A DNA stretch of 64,000 nucleotides from Nymphaea colorata (lineage: Eukaryota > Streptophyta > Magnoliopsida > Nymphaeales > Nymphaeaceae). Positions 46,197-58,000 of the stretch are shown here, one piece after another. Position 1 is the stretch's first letter. Every line of letters begins with the position of its first letter. The stretch spans positions 8,336,417 to 8,400,416 of the forward strand of contig NC_045149.1 in assembly GCF_008831285.2 (NCBI RefSeq). The letters are read 5' to 3'. Below the pieces are notes generated by a model that was not told where the DNA came from, did not search any database, and saw nothing but the letters and a program-made list of their open reading frames with translations. Position numbers and translations under genes: made by a program.

Positions 46197-47729
46197 ATGA
46201 CTACTCGATCCAAATCCGGCATCATAAAACCTAATCCCAAGTATGTCTTTACCACTTCATCCATTCCAATTGAACCATCACATTACACCCTTGCCCTCAA
46301 ACACCCAGGCTGGTATCAGGCTATGAAAGAAGAAATGGTTGCTTTACAGGAAAATCATACTTGGGATCTTGTGCCTCATACACCAAACACGCATGTGATC
46401 GGGAGCTGCTAGGTCTTCAAAACTAAACTCAGAGGAGATGGGCAGCTTGAAAGGCACAAAGCGTGTCTTGTAGCGCAAGGATATTACCAAGTTCAAGGTC
46501 TAGACTTCATGAAAACTTTCTCACTAGTGGTAAAATTTGCTACTATAAGAATTGTTCTTAGTCTTGCCCTCGCATTTAATTGGCCTCTAAAACAATTAGA
46601 TGTCAAAAATGTGTTTCTTAATAGGCATCTTCGTGAGCTAATTTATATTGAGCAACCTCCTGGATTTAAAGATCTGTCCAAACCAGATCATGTTTGCAGA
46701 TTAAATTAAGCTCTTTGTGGATTGAAACAAGCACATCGGGCATGGTATGACAGATTTGCTCAATTCCTATTCTCTATGGACTTCATTGCCAGTGTCATCG
46801 ATTTGTCTCTCTTTGTTCGCAGACAAGAAAAATCTGTCACTATTCGATTACTTTGTGTTGATGATATCATTCTTATAGGAAATTCACATTCATTTATAAT
46901 GTCCTTCCTCGTCAGTGTTAGACAACAATTCGCTATGAATGATCAGGGTGATCTGAATTATTTCTTGGGAATTCAAGTTGCAGGGACTTCCAATGGCCTG
47001 TTTACGCATCAGTCTAAATATGCTCAAGACATTATCTCTAGAGCACAAATGCAGCAATGTAAAATAGTGAGCACACCTATTACTGCCGGTTCCAAATCTC
47101 CTAACAAAATTGATCCTCCTTATTCCAATGCTACCGCATATCAAAGTCTTGCGGGGGCACTTCAATACTTGACCCTTACACGGCCAGATCTATCACATGC
47201 AGTAAATTTTACATGTCAATTCATGCATGCCCCAACGATGAAGCATTTTCAAATCTTGAAACACATTATACGATATGTTCGAGGCACGTCTCAATATGGT
47301 ATCCAATTCTATAAATCCCAAGATTTGACTCTCTGAGCGTACTCTGATGCAGACTGGGCGGGCTGTCCTGATACACGCCGATCAACTTCAGGGTACTACA
47401 CATTTCTTGGTCCAAAAACAACTGTTGCTCACTCGTCCCATAAAGCTGAATACCGGGCCCTTGCCGAAGTTGCTGCTGAAATTAAATGGCTTACCTTTAT
47501 TTTACAAGATCTCGGCATCTACCTCTCCAAAGCTCCTATTCTATTGAGTGACAACATTTTGGCACTACATACCACTATCAAGCCAGCCTTTCATTCACGT
47601 ATAAAACATTTGGAACTCGGTTATCATTTTGTTCGTGAACAAGTTGCAGTCGAAAATATGAATACTCAATTCGTCACAACCGAAGGTCAGCTTGCAGATC
47701 TTTTTACCAAGCCATTGTCTCAGCAATGA
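46197..47729 (+). pseudogene. pol: Cop-5 reverse transcriptase and RNase H
   Basis: RT: TWDLVPHTP, then a TAG where Trp is usual (before VFKTKL), RLVAQG-like [18 protein letters not shown], then a TAA before ALCGLKQAHRAWY, and CVDDIILIG (family YVDD). A TGA at 47335 sits just before AYSDADWAG of RNase H. The rest (KAEYRALAEVAAEIKW, LADLFTKPLSQQ) is open. One frame is kept through most of the region. Confidence 0.87.
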
Positions 47730-47791
47730 CTCACCTTTCTCATTCAGCATCTTGGCTTATGTATGCTACCTTCCCTTCGATTGAGGGGGGA

Positions 47792-48285
47792 TGATAATGC
47801 TCCCACTCACTCCAGAAAATCAGATGCAGCTTCAACGAATCATAACTCCAGGAAATCAGACGTGGATTATAACTCTAGGAAATCAGACATAACTAATATG
47901 GCAGGAAATAAAATCAGCCACGAGAGCCAAGAGACCAAAACGCATCTTGATAAGGCTCCTGCAAGAATCAGAATTCCAGAGAATTTAGAGCAACAAATAT
48001 GGAAACAAAGCCAATCGGACGAGCAACAAAAATGCCTCTTCACAATGCTGAAAGATTTCAGGAGAATGTCAGTTTCTCCTATTCAAAACCAAAGGAGAAA
48101 TTCAAGTAAACAGATTGTAGGCCCATAGAAACTGATTCAAATTTGAATCAGACATAGGCAATGTACAAATACTGTGCTAAGGGAACCAGATCATCATGAA
48201 ATTGATGACTGAGTCGTGGAGTAGAAATTTTTCTTCCGAACCACATTAATTTCTTTGTTCATCATCTTCATCCTTCTTTCTTTTC
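47792..48285 (+). repeat. Cop-5 3' LTR
   Basis: It follows the polypurine tract TTGAGGGGGGA, starts TGATAATG and ends near CTTTCTTTTCG. Inside, AGGAAATCAGACGTGG-type words recur three times (47812-47890). Confidence 0.8.

Positions 48286-48286
<1 letters not shown>

Positions 48287-48354
<68 letters not shown>
48287..48354. repeat. (TA)n microsatellite
   Basis: 68 bases of alternating AT between Cop-5 and the CCD4 copy C flank. The paralogous place in copy A (1660-1672) is much shorter. Confidence 0.95.
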
Positions 48355-48357
<3 letters not shown>

Positions 48358-51300
48358 TCAACAAAATGTGTTAGAGTTCAAATGTCATAAATTCAAGTGA
48401 TATTTACCTAATTCTTAAAACTTTAATAGTAAATTAGAAAGGATTATGCATTAAGACATGAAATTCTGGAAAAAAGGCATATTGAATAAATTTCCAAGCG
48501 GGTCGATCTGTTTTTATACAGACTTTCATACATAACAAACACACCGGTCTTATACGGAACTTGGTGGATCCGTTTTCCTCACTTTCATATTCACAAGCAA
48601 AGAATTGTATACAAATTGTCTACATTAAATTGTTTCTAACAATTGTACAGTAAATTAATGGTTGTATATTGGTTTGGTCTGTTTTGATTGTTGATATGGC
48701 ACATATGATACGTATAGATGTCAACAGATCAGATTTAAATTAGATATACTTTTAATCATATCCATTTGTTTTCAAATATTTGAAAGTTCTGATTCAAATT
48801 TGGATTGGATTACAAACAAAGAAATTAAAGGTCATACTGAATCCAAATATGAAATCTGATTTCACAATCTGAATCCTATTTTTATATTCATATCTAAATC
48901 TGAAATATGAATTTTGAACCAAACCTTGCTGATTTTCAAAATCTAAGAGATTTCAATATTAAGATATTTATTTGAAACTAAATTCAGTCGGAATCCATAC
49001 ACAATCAGAATCTGTACCCAATCTGATGTCAATCTAATCGAAATTGGATATATTGACATGACTAAATAGTATCTAGCACATCGGCTTGTATCATGTTATT
49101 TTTTAAATAGTTTTTAAGTATTAAAATTCATTTAAATCGATTTTTTAATAAATAATATTTTAAAAATATGATCCATTGGCTAGGATCTGCTATATAGACC
49201 GATGCTAATAACAGCGGTGTCTTCTATTACTTGGACCGTCTACTTTTGTAAGGATCATTATCATATATTTATGACAAATTTTGTATTTTATTTCTAAAAA
49301 ACCTTCACGTGACTATCCCAATACGACCCCTATGTTGTAGCTGATAAATTATGCCATTTGTTTATTTTATGCAAAGTTACGATAAATGATACGTTTTACG
49401 GGATTAATTTTTTAACAAACAAGATACCTATAGTTACCATCGATTACATCTTGGTTTTTAAAAGACTTGAACATCACCGAAAATTTCACAAATATTTTAT
49501 ATCAGAAAATTAGCCACGCTTTCATCAAAAGAACATAACTTAGTTCTCCATCAAATCCTGATGATTACAATAATATTGGATTTGTGAAAATTGATATTCT
49601 TTGGATCTTAATTGACATACTTTGTTAGTTTTATTTTACTTGTAATGATCTAATTTCCCTTTCTTTTTCCCCCTCATATTGTCATGGGCTGCTTTGAAAT
49701 CTCGGTAGAAAGCAATACACCTATTAACTACAATGTCATGCATCAACCATTTGTAGTTCAAATAAATAAAACCCATGAATTTAATAATAACAACTGGATT
49801 TTCAACATGCTAGCTATATTATGTTCCTCGGGGCACTCTCTCCTACGGGATTTTAAGCACAATCAACGCAAGTGCAAAACTTTGTCGGAGATATTGTTCT
49901 ACCATGCATTTGCTATGTTTGATCTGATAATTTAATAATTTAACTTTTGTTGTATAATGTTCCCTTTAGGATTAAAATGTTCTCTAATGAAAAAAAAAAA
50001 CAAAACAAAATCGTTGGTAAACATTTGGCCTTGTCATGAGATCTTATATATCAAAGGACTTTCATTGACAAGACGTCTCATCTGTGACAATAATTCAAGC
50101 CCGTTCAGCAGTAATGATGGCACCGACATCAGGAATTTATTGATCCAGAAACGTGCTGTTTATTCTCTTTAAAGTGTACCAATTTTTCTTTTTGGGTTTT
50201 TCTAAGCTTCCTTTGTTGTCCTGCAAGATTTTTCCTTCGGTAATACTGAAAAAAATGGTGAAAAATGCGCTACGTTTGACATCTTAAATTGATCACCAAC
50301 TCTTCAAAGAAAATAAGACGGAACGTCCATTTCCTGGAGATCGATTTGTTTGCATGCTTCTATGCAGTCAACATGTATTGAAGCTGAATGAGGGAATTTT
50401 TGAATTTTTTAAAAAAGTAATAGACGTTTTAAACCTTTTATCATTTTAAAAAGTCTTTTTTTTTTATTTTAACGAGAGTATTTTGGTCATTGCATACAGA
50501 GACGTAGACATAACCAGCTTTTCCTTCCCTCTACCTATTGCCCTTGACAAGTGTCATGGGTTGTCCTTGGCAAGTGCCATGGGGAAAGAGAATGTAAGAG
50601 AGTTACCTGCACGAATGTACAATGTATAGCTTCAATGGTTAAATGCCATATCTTTTAAGGATTCTGTTTCTTTATCAGTCTTCTTACAATTACTTGTTCC
50701 TTGATTTATCAATACTATGAGTTATTCCCGAGGGGATTGTGGATGGTGTCGGGATGGTGAACAATCCATCTTTGTTTTGATCTATGTTTTGATCTATAAG
50801 AATGTCCTATATTACAAAGAAGAGACACTAATATGAAAGTTGAAACATAAAGGAGCCACTCTAAAGCACTGACCTGATACTATGATGGATGGGAGACAGG
50901 GAAAATGTATAAGCTTCAGCCTTTTTGTTAGACGGTAGGATGAAATATTCTTTCTGCTCATCCAACATCAATTGAATTGAAAATAGAGTTAGTACCTCAA
51001 AATTACCACTGACAATTTTAAATTTTAAATGTATTTGTTATCGAAACTGTACTTTGGAATGAGGCTGGTGTGCCTTTCCCTTAATCACTTAAAAGAAAAC
51101 TTGCATTTTGATTATTTGTTGATGATAGTTCAGTGGGTTTCATTTGTATAAGGCAAATAAGTAAAAATTATCTTGGCAATCAAACACGCCAACAACAAGT
51201 GACCAACCTTTAGTATTACAAGCCACGCACATTAATATTCCTGTGCAATTATTCTTTGTGTTCTTTTGTGTGATATAATAGATACATAACCACACGAACT

Positions 51301-51421
51301 AACTTATCAGTGTATGTATAAAATACCACTTCCAAATTTTATTATCGTCATTTCCAGTTCTTCTGCTTTCTCAGATCCTTTTCACTGACAAAGAGGCCAT
51401 GAAAGCCCAATTTTAATATCG
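48355..51421. repeat. 3' flank of CCD4-like copy C, duplicated at 1672-4818
   Basis: Collinear with copy A from CTTCAACAAAATGTGTT on. A 74-bp tandem duplication (51347-51420, 51421-51494) copies the end of the last exon just past its stop. No independent gene was seen. Confidence 0.85.
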
Positions 51422-51677
51422 TCATTTCCAATTCTTCTGCTTTCTCAGATCCTTTTCACTGACAAAGAGGCCATGAAAGCCGTAAGGCACTCTCTGTGGA
51501 AGCTTAACGGATGCCACAATGTCGAGAGTGGGGGACTTGGCATCCATCACCACAAACCTCGACTCCCCGCTTCCTTCATCATGTGTATAAGTTAACACAT
51601 AGCTGTCATCTTCGTCGCCGTCTTCCTCTTTCCCCACAAAAAATGGCTCCCCTGCAAAGCATCTTTCTCCGAAACTC
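51422..51677 (-). pseudogene. CCD4-like: CCD4-like last exon (copy C)
   Basis: It encodes the C-terminal part, with FGERCFAGEPFFVGKE, SYVLTYTHDEG, SPTLDIVASVKLPQRV, GFHGLFVSEKDL and a TGA. The fourth iron-ligand histidine is intact, unlike copy A. The splice acceptor GTGTGCAG is at the upper edge. Spliced to the exon ending at 52159, frame is kept through an AG+G arginine codon. By itself this exon shows no lesion; the gene is dead because of the break at 52828. Confidence 0.9.
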
Positions 51678-52158
51678 CTGCACACCACCAAATTTGTTAC
51701 TTTTAACAATGCCAGATCTATCTAGTCAACGCGTAAAAGCTTCGAACAAAATTATTCTATCTTTTGATCCACCAATTTCGTTGTAGGGACCATATACAGT
51801 ATTAAATTAATAATTGCAGTCGGTATGATATTTTATAAGATGGCACCGGTGCCCATGGAATCGATTAAACATGGTTATTTAAAGATTTATTTTGTCGGAC
51901 TATTTTGTGTCCTATGTAGAACATCTATTTCAAAAGTTGAATACAGGACTTGTGAAGGAAATATCTAAATTAGTAGTATTATTATTAATATTGTTATTTA
52001 GTTGATTCACATCCAAAAAATAACAACTTAAGGTGACAATTTCACATTCTAAAAAAAGAAATCAAATTGGATGAACTCGACTTTTCAATGTATTTTTTAT
52101 AATTACCTTTTCAGTTTTCATTGTGTTTTTAAAAGAAAAGATTGAAGATCTGATGTAC

Positions 52159-52828
52159 CTAGCCGCTACCGCACAATCATTCCCACCAGCCTGAACGAAG
52201 TCCAGTTTGACGATGCCTGAGAATTTGCCGTTAGAGTCTCCCTTCGCCATGAATGTGTAGCGGTTCTTTCTGCCCAGGAACTTGGGGTTGATCACCTCGA
52301 ACTCCAAGCTCCTCGCCGTTAGTGGCTTCCTCCCCACCAACTTCCCTTCCCTGACATTGATCCGCACCATCTCCACGCAGCAATGCAGCAGATCCCTCCT
52401 CATCTCAAGCAGGTAATCCACCGGCACGATGTTCGCAGCCACCAACACCACCTCCTCCCCTCCCTTCTCGTCCCACGCGTTCACCGAGTGAACGAAGTTG
52501 AATCCCGGCACCTCAACCCACTTCATCTCCGACTCGTAGGTGGCGTAGCGTGAGATTATCCCCACGCGTGTGACTTTTGCGACATCATATTTCAACGGCA
52601 CTCCCAATCCTGTAAATATTGCCAGTGGTTTCATGACAATCTGTGTGTCGGAGAAGATAGCGTACCGCTCGGTGATGGCCAAGTCGTGTACAAAAGAAGG
52701 CTGCCGGAGGGAGAAGATAGGGACGTCCAGTTGTTTCTTCCCGTCGACTCCTATTCTGAAGTAGGTGAGAAACGGAGGGATCGGGCCGTAACGGAAGGCA
52801 AAGACCTCACAGGTGGCAGGGTCTACCT
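52159..52828 (-). pseudogene. CCD4-like: CCD4-like core exon, cut by Cop-6 (copy C)
   Basis: On the minus strand, from the break: VDPATCEVFAFRYGPIPPF, RIGVDGKKQLDV, PSFVHDLAIT (second His ligand), FNFVHSVNAWDEKGG (third His ligand), GRKPLTARSLEF, INPKFLGRKNRY and NDCAVAAR, with no stop for 223 codons. The donor TAG|GTACAT is at 52158. At 52828 an LTR interrupts the codon series just before the family MTAHPK..DP motif, so the first His ligand and the whole N-terminal half are lost or lie beyond the window. Confidence 0.9.
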
Positions 52829-54638
52829 TGTTGAATCTTAAGCAGTGGAACGGCGTCTGTGAAGTAGGTCCACCACCAGCAGCGTGTCAAATGCAAGACC
52901 TGTGAGCAAGAGAGGAAGAAAGAAACAAGAGAGAAATTGATTTTGGGGGTTTGCTTCTGAGAGACGCACAGTTGATTTCTCAACATTATAGTTAGATGAA
53001 TAGAGGCTGGGCTTTATAGACCGCCTCTCAGGATTTCCCCAAATCCCAGCTACGGTTATGGCATGAAGATTTATGGTAAGAATTAAAACGAAAACTTTAA
53101 TATTTGATTTATTTCCTGTTTTAATTCCATAACTGCAGGATCTCCTTTGCAGTTATAGAGGGAAAGGGATCGGGCTCAAGGCCACTACCCAACATCTCCC
53201 ACTTGGCCATGAGACCGACAGTTTGCTTTCACTTTATGTGGGTTTTCTGTTTCTAAGTTACGAGGTTTTCCATCATTGGTTTGTCCATCGTAACTTTTCA
53301 AATATATCTCAACCTCATATGGGCTATATGCTTGGTAATCAAGTCTTCGGATATTCCCTTGGTAAGGGGATCTGCTACCATGTCATTGGTAGGCATGTAT
53401 TCAACTGAGATTTCATTTTTCTCAATCATTTCATGAACATAATGGTATTTCACCATTATATGTTTACTCTTCGAGCTCAGAGCTCCATTTTTCATAAGTG
53501 ATATTGCTGCTTGATTATCACAATATAGTTGAACTGGTTCATGATCAAGATCTAATTTCAAGTCTTTCAAGAACCGATTTATCTAGACAGCAAATGTGGT
53601 AGCAACATTACATGCTACATATTCTGCTTCTTGTGTATGTTGAGCAACACATCCCTATTTCTTACAGGACCAGGCTATCGCTCCACCTCCAAAGAGGAAT
53701 ACATAACCAGATGTAGACTTACTATCATCTTTGCATCCTGCAAAATCCGCATCTGAATAGCCAACTAAGGTAAGCTCATCAGCTTGGTAAGACAATTTTA
53801 GTCCCTTTGTTCATTTAATATACCGAAAAATCCTTTTGACTGCTTGCCAATGTGGCCATCCAGGATTACTTTGATAACGACTTACCAGACCGATAGGAAA
53901 ACTTACGTCAGGTCTGGTACACAACATTAGATACATTAGACTACCAACAGCCTGTGCATAAGGAACATGTAATTTCTGTTGTTCTTCTCCAGGACAATCG
54001 TTCCTGCTTAGATTTGCTCCTTTAGCTATAGGGGTTCCGATTGGTTTGCAATCTTGCATTCGAAACTTCTTTAAGATATAATCAATATATCGTTCTTGGC
54101 TCAAACTTAGAATTCTTGAGTCTCTATCTCGAGTGATCTTTATTCCTAATATGTATGAAGCTTCACCCAAGTCCTTCATTTTGAAGTTTTTGTTCAGCCA
54201 AGTCTTCGTTTTGACAATCATGTCGTTATCATTTCCAGTTAGTAATATGTCATCAACATATAATGATAGAATACAGAAAAGGCTCCTACTTTTTCAAACA
54301 TACACACAGTGATCCAGTTGGTTTGCAACGAACCCAAGTTTTGTAATTGCTTTGTGAAAAACAAAATACCATTGTCTAGGAGACTGTTTCAGTCCATACA
54401 ACGATTTATTCAACTTGTATACTTTGTCTTCTTTTTCCTTGATGACATATCCTGATGGTTGAGTCATATATATAGTTTCTTTCAACTCACCATTCAGAAA
54501 AGCAGTCTTTACATCCATCTGACAAATATCTAAGTCATAGAATGCCGCAATAGCCAAAATTATTCTGATTGAAGCAAACTTTGCAACCGGCGAATAGGTC
54601 TCTGAATAATCAATTCCTTCCTTTTGGGAAAAATCTTT
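52829..54638 (-). mobile_element. Cop-6: 3' part of a copia element, same family as Cop-1
   Basis: The minus-strand LTR 52829-53194 (TGTTGGG..CAACA) is preceded, in element sense, by a purine tract and RNase H/RT. Words such as GTCTCATGGCCAAGTGGGAGA match the end of Cop-1. It stops abruptly at 54638 inside RT (KDFSQKEGIDYSE block), where plus-strand Cop-7 begins. The LTR end shares CGTTCCACTGC with the Cop-1 LTR end, which fixes the boundary with CCD4. Confidence 0.9.
53298..54638 (-). pseudogene. pol: Cop-6 reverse transcriptase and RNase H
   Basis: In element sense: DICQMDVKTAFLNGEL, SLYGLKQSPRQWY, LYVDDILL (catalytic box intact, unlike Cop-1), KDLGEASYILGIKITRD, RPDVSFPIGLVSRYQS, RNase H SDADFAG and YCDNQAAISLMKNG, ending DPLTKGISEDL. 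Stops occur near 54296 and 53809. It is closer to a working sequence than Cop-1. Confidence 0.9.
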
Positions 54639-55087
54639 TGGTCTGCTTGCGAACAGCCTACTGTTGCTCGATCAAGCACCAAAGCTGAATATCATGCTCT
54701 AGTGTCCTGTTCCTCTAAGGTTTTATGGCTCACATTTTAACTTCAGGAATTAAATATCACTATGCTGCATGTCCTTCGTTTCTGGTGTGATAACATCAAT
54801 GCTGCCTCTCTCTCTACCAATCATGTATTTCATAATCGAAGCAAGCATATTGAGATCGACGTCCATTTTGTTCGAAATCACACCGCAAAGAATAATCTTC
54901 GAATTCACTCCTAGTGTTGATCAGCTGGCTGACATTCTCACCAAGCCTCTTGCTCAAACTACTTTTGATAATCTTAGATTCAAGCTTAACGCTCTTTCCC
55001 GAGCATTCATCTTGCAGGGGGGTAGTAAACCACATCATGATGCACTCGGCAACAACACAACCAGCTCCAAGATTGTCGCTAGAAGAG
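54639..55087 (+). mobile_element. Cop-7: RNase H end and start of 3' LTR (Cop-4 family)
   Basis: It begins abruptly at TTGGTCTGCTTGCGAACAG, equal to the Cop-4 RNase H near 41078. It runs through the AEYHAL region, HIEIDVHFV words and LADILTKPLAQTTF, then the purine tract and LTR start (about 55021, TAGTAAACCACATCATG). At 55087 the LARD-like element interrupts the LTR, which resumes at 63830. Several frame breaks are present. Confidence 0.87.
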
Positions 55088-55401
55088 TGTTATCACCCCA
55101 ATTTTTTCAAAAAAAAAAGGCCATTAATTGATTATGTGGATTTAAAACAAATTTGCAACTATTCGATTCAAAATGAATTTCTAAACCTAAGTTTCGGTCC
55201 AAATCTAGCATTTCAAACTCAAATCCAATTATCAAATCCTAATTAGATCCAAAATCCAACTTTAGATCCAAATCGAGAATTCCAAAACTCTTCCCTCTTA
55301 AATTCAAATCTTAAATTCAAATTTTGAATTTTGGCTCTAAAACTTTTCCCTCATGAATTCAAATCTTGAATTTGAATTTCAAATTTTGGTGCCAAACTCC
55401 C

Positions 55402-55409
55402 TATAAATA
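55402..55409 (+). promoter_or_regulatory. Putative LTR TATA box
   Basis: TATAAATA in CCCTATAAATACC is conserved at the same place in the 3' LTR (61590-61597). It lies upstream of a pyrimidine-rich block, as expected for a retroelement promoter. Confidence 0.55.
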
Positions 55410-56666
55410 CCCCCACAATCCTCCCTCTTGAGCATGGTCTAACCCTTGGGAAATTTCTAATGACTCTTCATTTGAAGATTTGCATCTCTTTCCATTTCTT
55501 CCTTCTCATTCTTCTTCTTTTTCTCCAACTTTGGGAGAAAGCTTCATCAAGCTACAACTCTTCAAAGGAGCATGAAGATGTCTTGGAGGTCTCCTCTTCA
55601 TCATCTTGGAGCTTCATTCAAGTTGAGTCTAAGATCATTACAAGCAAATTGTGATCATTTTTCTCCAAAATTATTCTCATTAGAGGTATGTAATCAACAT
55701 CTTTTTCATTTCTTTCCTTCATTTTCTCCCTTCTTCATCTCCTCATAGCCACAAGATAGCCATAAAATCTATATTTTAGAGTCAAGAGGTTATTCTTAAG
55801 GGCACTAAGGGCATGAGAAGGTAAAACAATCTTTCATTTCATGATTAAATCATGCACTTTCTTTTCTTGGATGTAGCCTTGTTTCGGTTTCTTTTGTTTT
55901 CTCTCATCTTCATCTTCTCATTGCCATATGAGATAGCTCTCAATCTCTATTTTAGAGTCACGAGGTTATACTCGAGTGCACCGGGATCATGATAAGATGA
56001 GATGATATTTTATTTTATTATTGAATTAAACTCTCTTTCTTTCTTTGAATATTGTTTTATTTTAAGATATTGTCCATGCATAGTTATTTGATTTTTTCTA
56101 TCTATACGTGAATGCATGGTGAGAATGAGAGTGTGGTTTGGGACTCTTTATTCTTGTGCTAATTTTTGAGGTTGAGACTTGTTCAACCCGGGTAAAACCC
56201 TCACGAAAATGTACATATTAATATGCATTTGCAAGTCATTTTGTGTTAGTTTCCTTTTGACCATCCCATTACGAACCCTACGGTCGTATGGTTTGATCTT
56301 CTTCCATACCCAACGGTCGAAGTAGCATATTCTCTTGTAACAAACAAAATGATAATATTCTACATTTATATATAAATCATATTTTACAAAAGATTTTCAA
56401 AAGCAAATACTCTCTCTAATGTAGCTATGGAGACTTAGCTTAGGCTCTTGCATGAGTCCAAGCTCTCCTTTGGCCTACATCAAACTTGAAGTCTATTATT
56501 TTTCATTTCTTGACTATTAATCTCATGAAGATATGTATATATACATGTTATATGCATATATTTACACATGATGATTTTCCCTTCTCTCTTTTCATGTTTC
56601 CACATTTTATTTTATAAATTTTCATATACATATGAATGCATATATACATGTGTTCAATTATATATA

Positions 56667-56956
<290 letters not shown>

Positions 56957-57059
56957 AAGAACGTCGTGAGACAGTTCGGTTCCTATCTACCATTGGTGCT
57001 AAAGGGAGAACTGCGAGGAGCCAACCCTAGTACGAGAGGACTGGGTTGGGCCAACCTAT
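56957..57059 (+). rRNA. rrn26 fragment: Mitochondrial 26S (large-subunit) rRNA fragment, nuclear insertion
   Basis: The stretch reads AAGAACGTCGTGAGACAG, then TTCGGTTCCTATCTACC, GGGAGAACTGCGAGGAGCC and CCTAGTACGAGAGGACTGG. The last block is the sarcin-ricin loop region of large-subunit rRNA. The wording between (GCGAGGAGCCAACCC, GGGTTGGGCCAACCT) fits plant mitochondrial 26S rather than plastid 23S or nuclear 25S. Only about 100 bases are present, so it is a non-functional nuclear copy. It interrupts a (TG)n tract of the 5' LTR. Confidence 0.85.
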
Positions 57060-58000
57060 ATGTGTGTGTGTATGTATTCCTCTTGTTCTTTCTCTTTTTA
57101 TTTAAGTTTAAGACTTCATCTTCAAAAGCTTATACAAATATGTATACATCAATATAGAGAATATATATCTTCTCCTATTTCAAAATCTTCTATCTAGTGA
57201 TCTTTGAAGTCCCTTTCTCTTTCTCTCGTTATTTTTATGAGAGTATTTGACCTCTTCCATCCTTTTTAGCATTTTTCTCTCATGATTTTTAAAATCTACC
57301 GACTTTACTAAGACCAAAAATCAAGTAATGACCCAATATTAGATTCATGCTTGATGGTCTACAACCCCAATCTATTTTCAAAAACTTTTCCTTCAGATAT
57401 ATGATATTTGTCAAAACAAAAACCTTAGATGTATGTTATGGTATGAATGCTCTTAGATAAATGTTATGGTAGAAATGAATGATTTTTCTTTTCAATCATA
57501 TAGGATCAATGTATTCATGGATTCTCACCCACTTAATTTCACTTATGATCACAAGCACATCTCTAAAAGAACTTAAGCGAGATGAGATGGAGCTATAAGT
57601 GGGTGGTAACTGAATTAGAACAAAACATCAAACCTACTTAAAGTCTTAGGAGAACACCAAAGTGATTCCCAAAATGATTCTCCAAGCTTTCCAAATGATA
57701 TTCATAAAGATTTCTCAATTCTAGTTTTCCTCAAAATGTTTCACATTCTGAAGTAATTCTTCAAAAATTTGAAACATCAAACTTTCAATATTCTTCTACA
57801 CTGCATATAGAAAAGATGTTTAAGCCAAAATGAAATGCATCAATAATAAGCATAGCCCTTGGGTTGATTACCCCCGGTAAAGGCTCCAGGAACGGTCAAT
57901 CCTCGTTCCGACGGGCGAGTCCCTTTCTTTCCTATTTCAAAACAAAAATCTCATTTTTTCTGGAGCACTCCAAATACCAAAAATTTTGGGAATGTGAATA

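Larger units (their letters stand above)
43988..48285 (+). mobile_element. Cop-5: Ty1/copia retrotransposon bounded by inverted LTR ends
   Basis: gag-PR-INT-RT-RH (44205-47729) are in plus orientation with a 3' LTR from 47792. The 5' side has no direct LTR. Instead, 43988-44137 is the reverse complement of the last ~150 bases of the 3' LTR (48137-48285). A 67-base junction follows (44138-44204), with a doubled TTATTCTGCTT and the word AAAGCAACAGAGGTTTA, also found in the Cop-3 LTR at 43726. The element lies within a (TA)n tract of the CCD4 copy C flank. Confidence 0.85.

Noticed and set aside
52830-52860. Apparent upstream extension of the CCD4 copy C frame
   Set aside because: The frame stays open for about nine codons, but these bases match the Cop-1 family LTR end, so they are LTR and not CCD4.
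56957-57059. Functional or plastid rRNA gene
   Set aside because: Only about 100 bases are present, with abrupt ends. The wording fits mitochondrial rather than plastid large-subunit rRNA.
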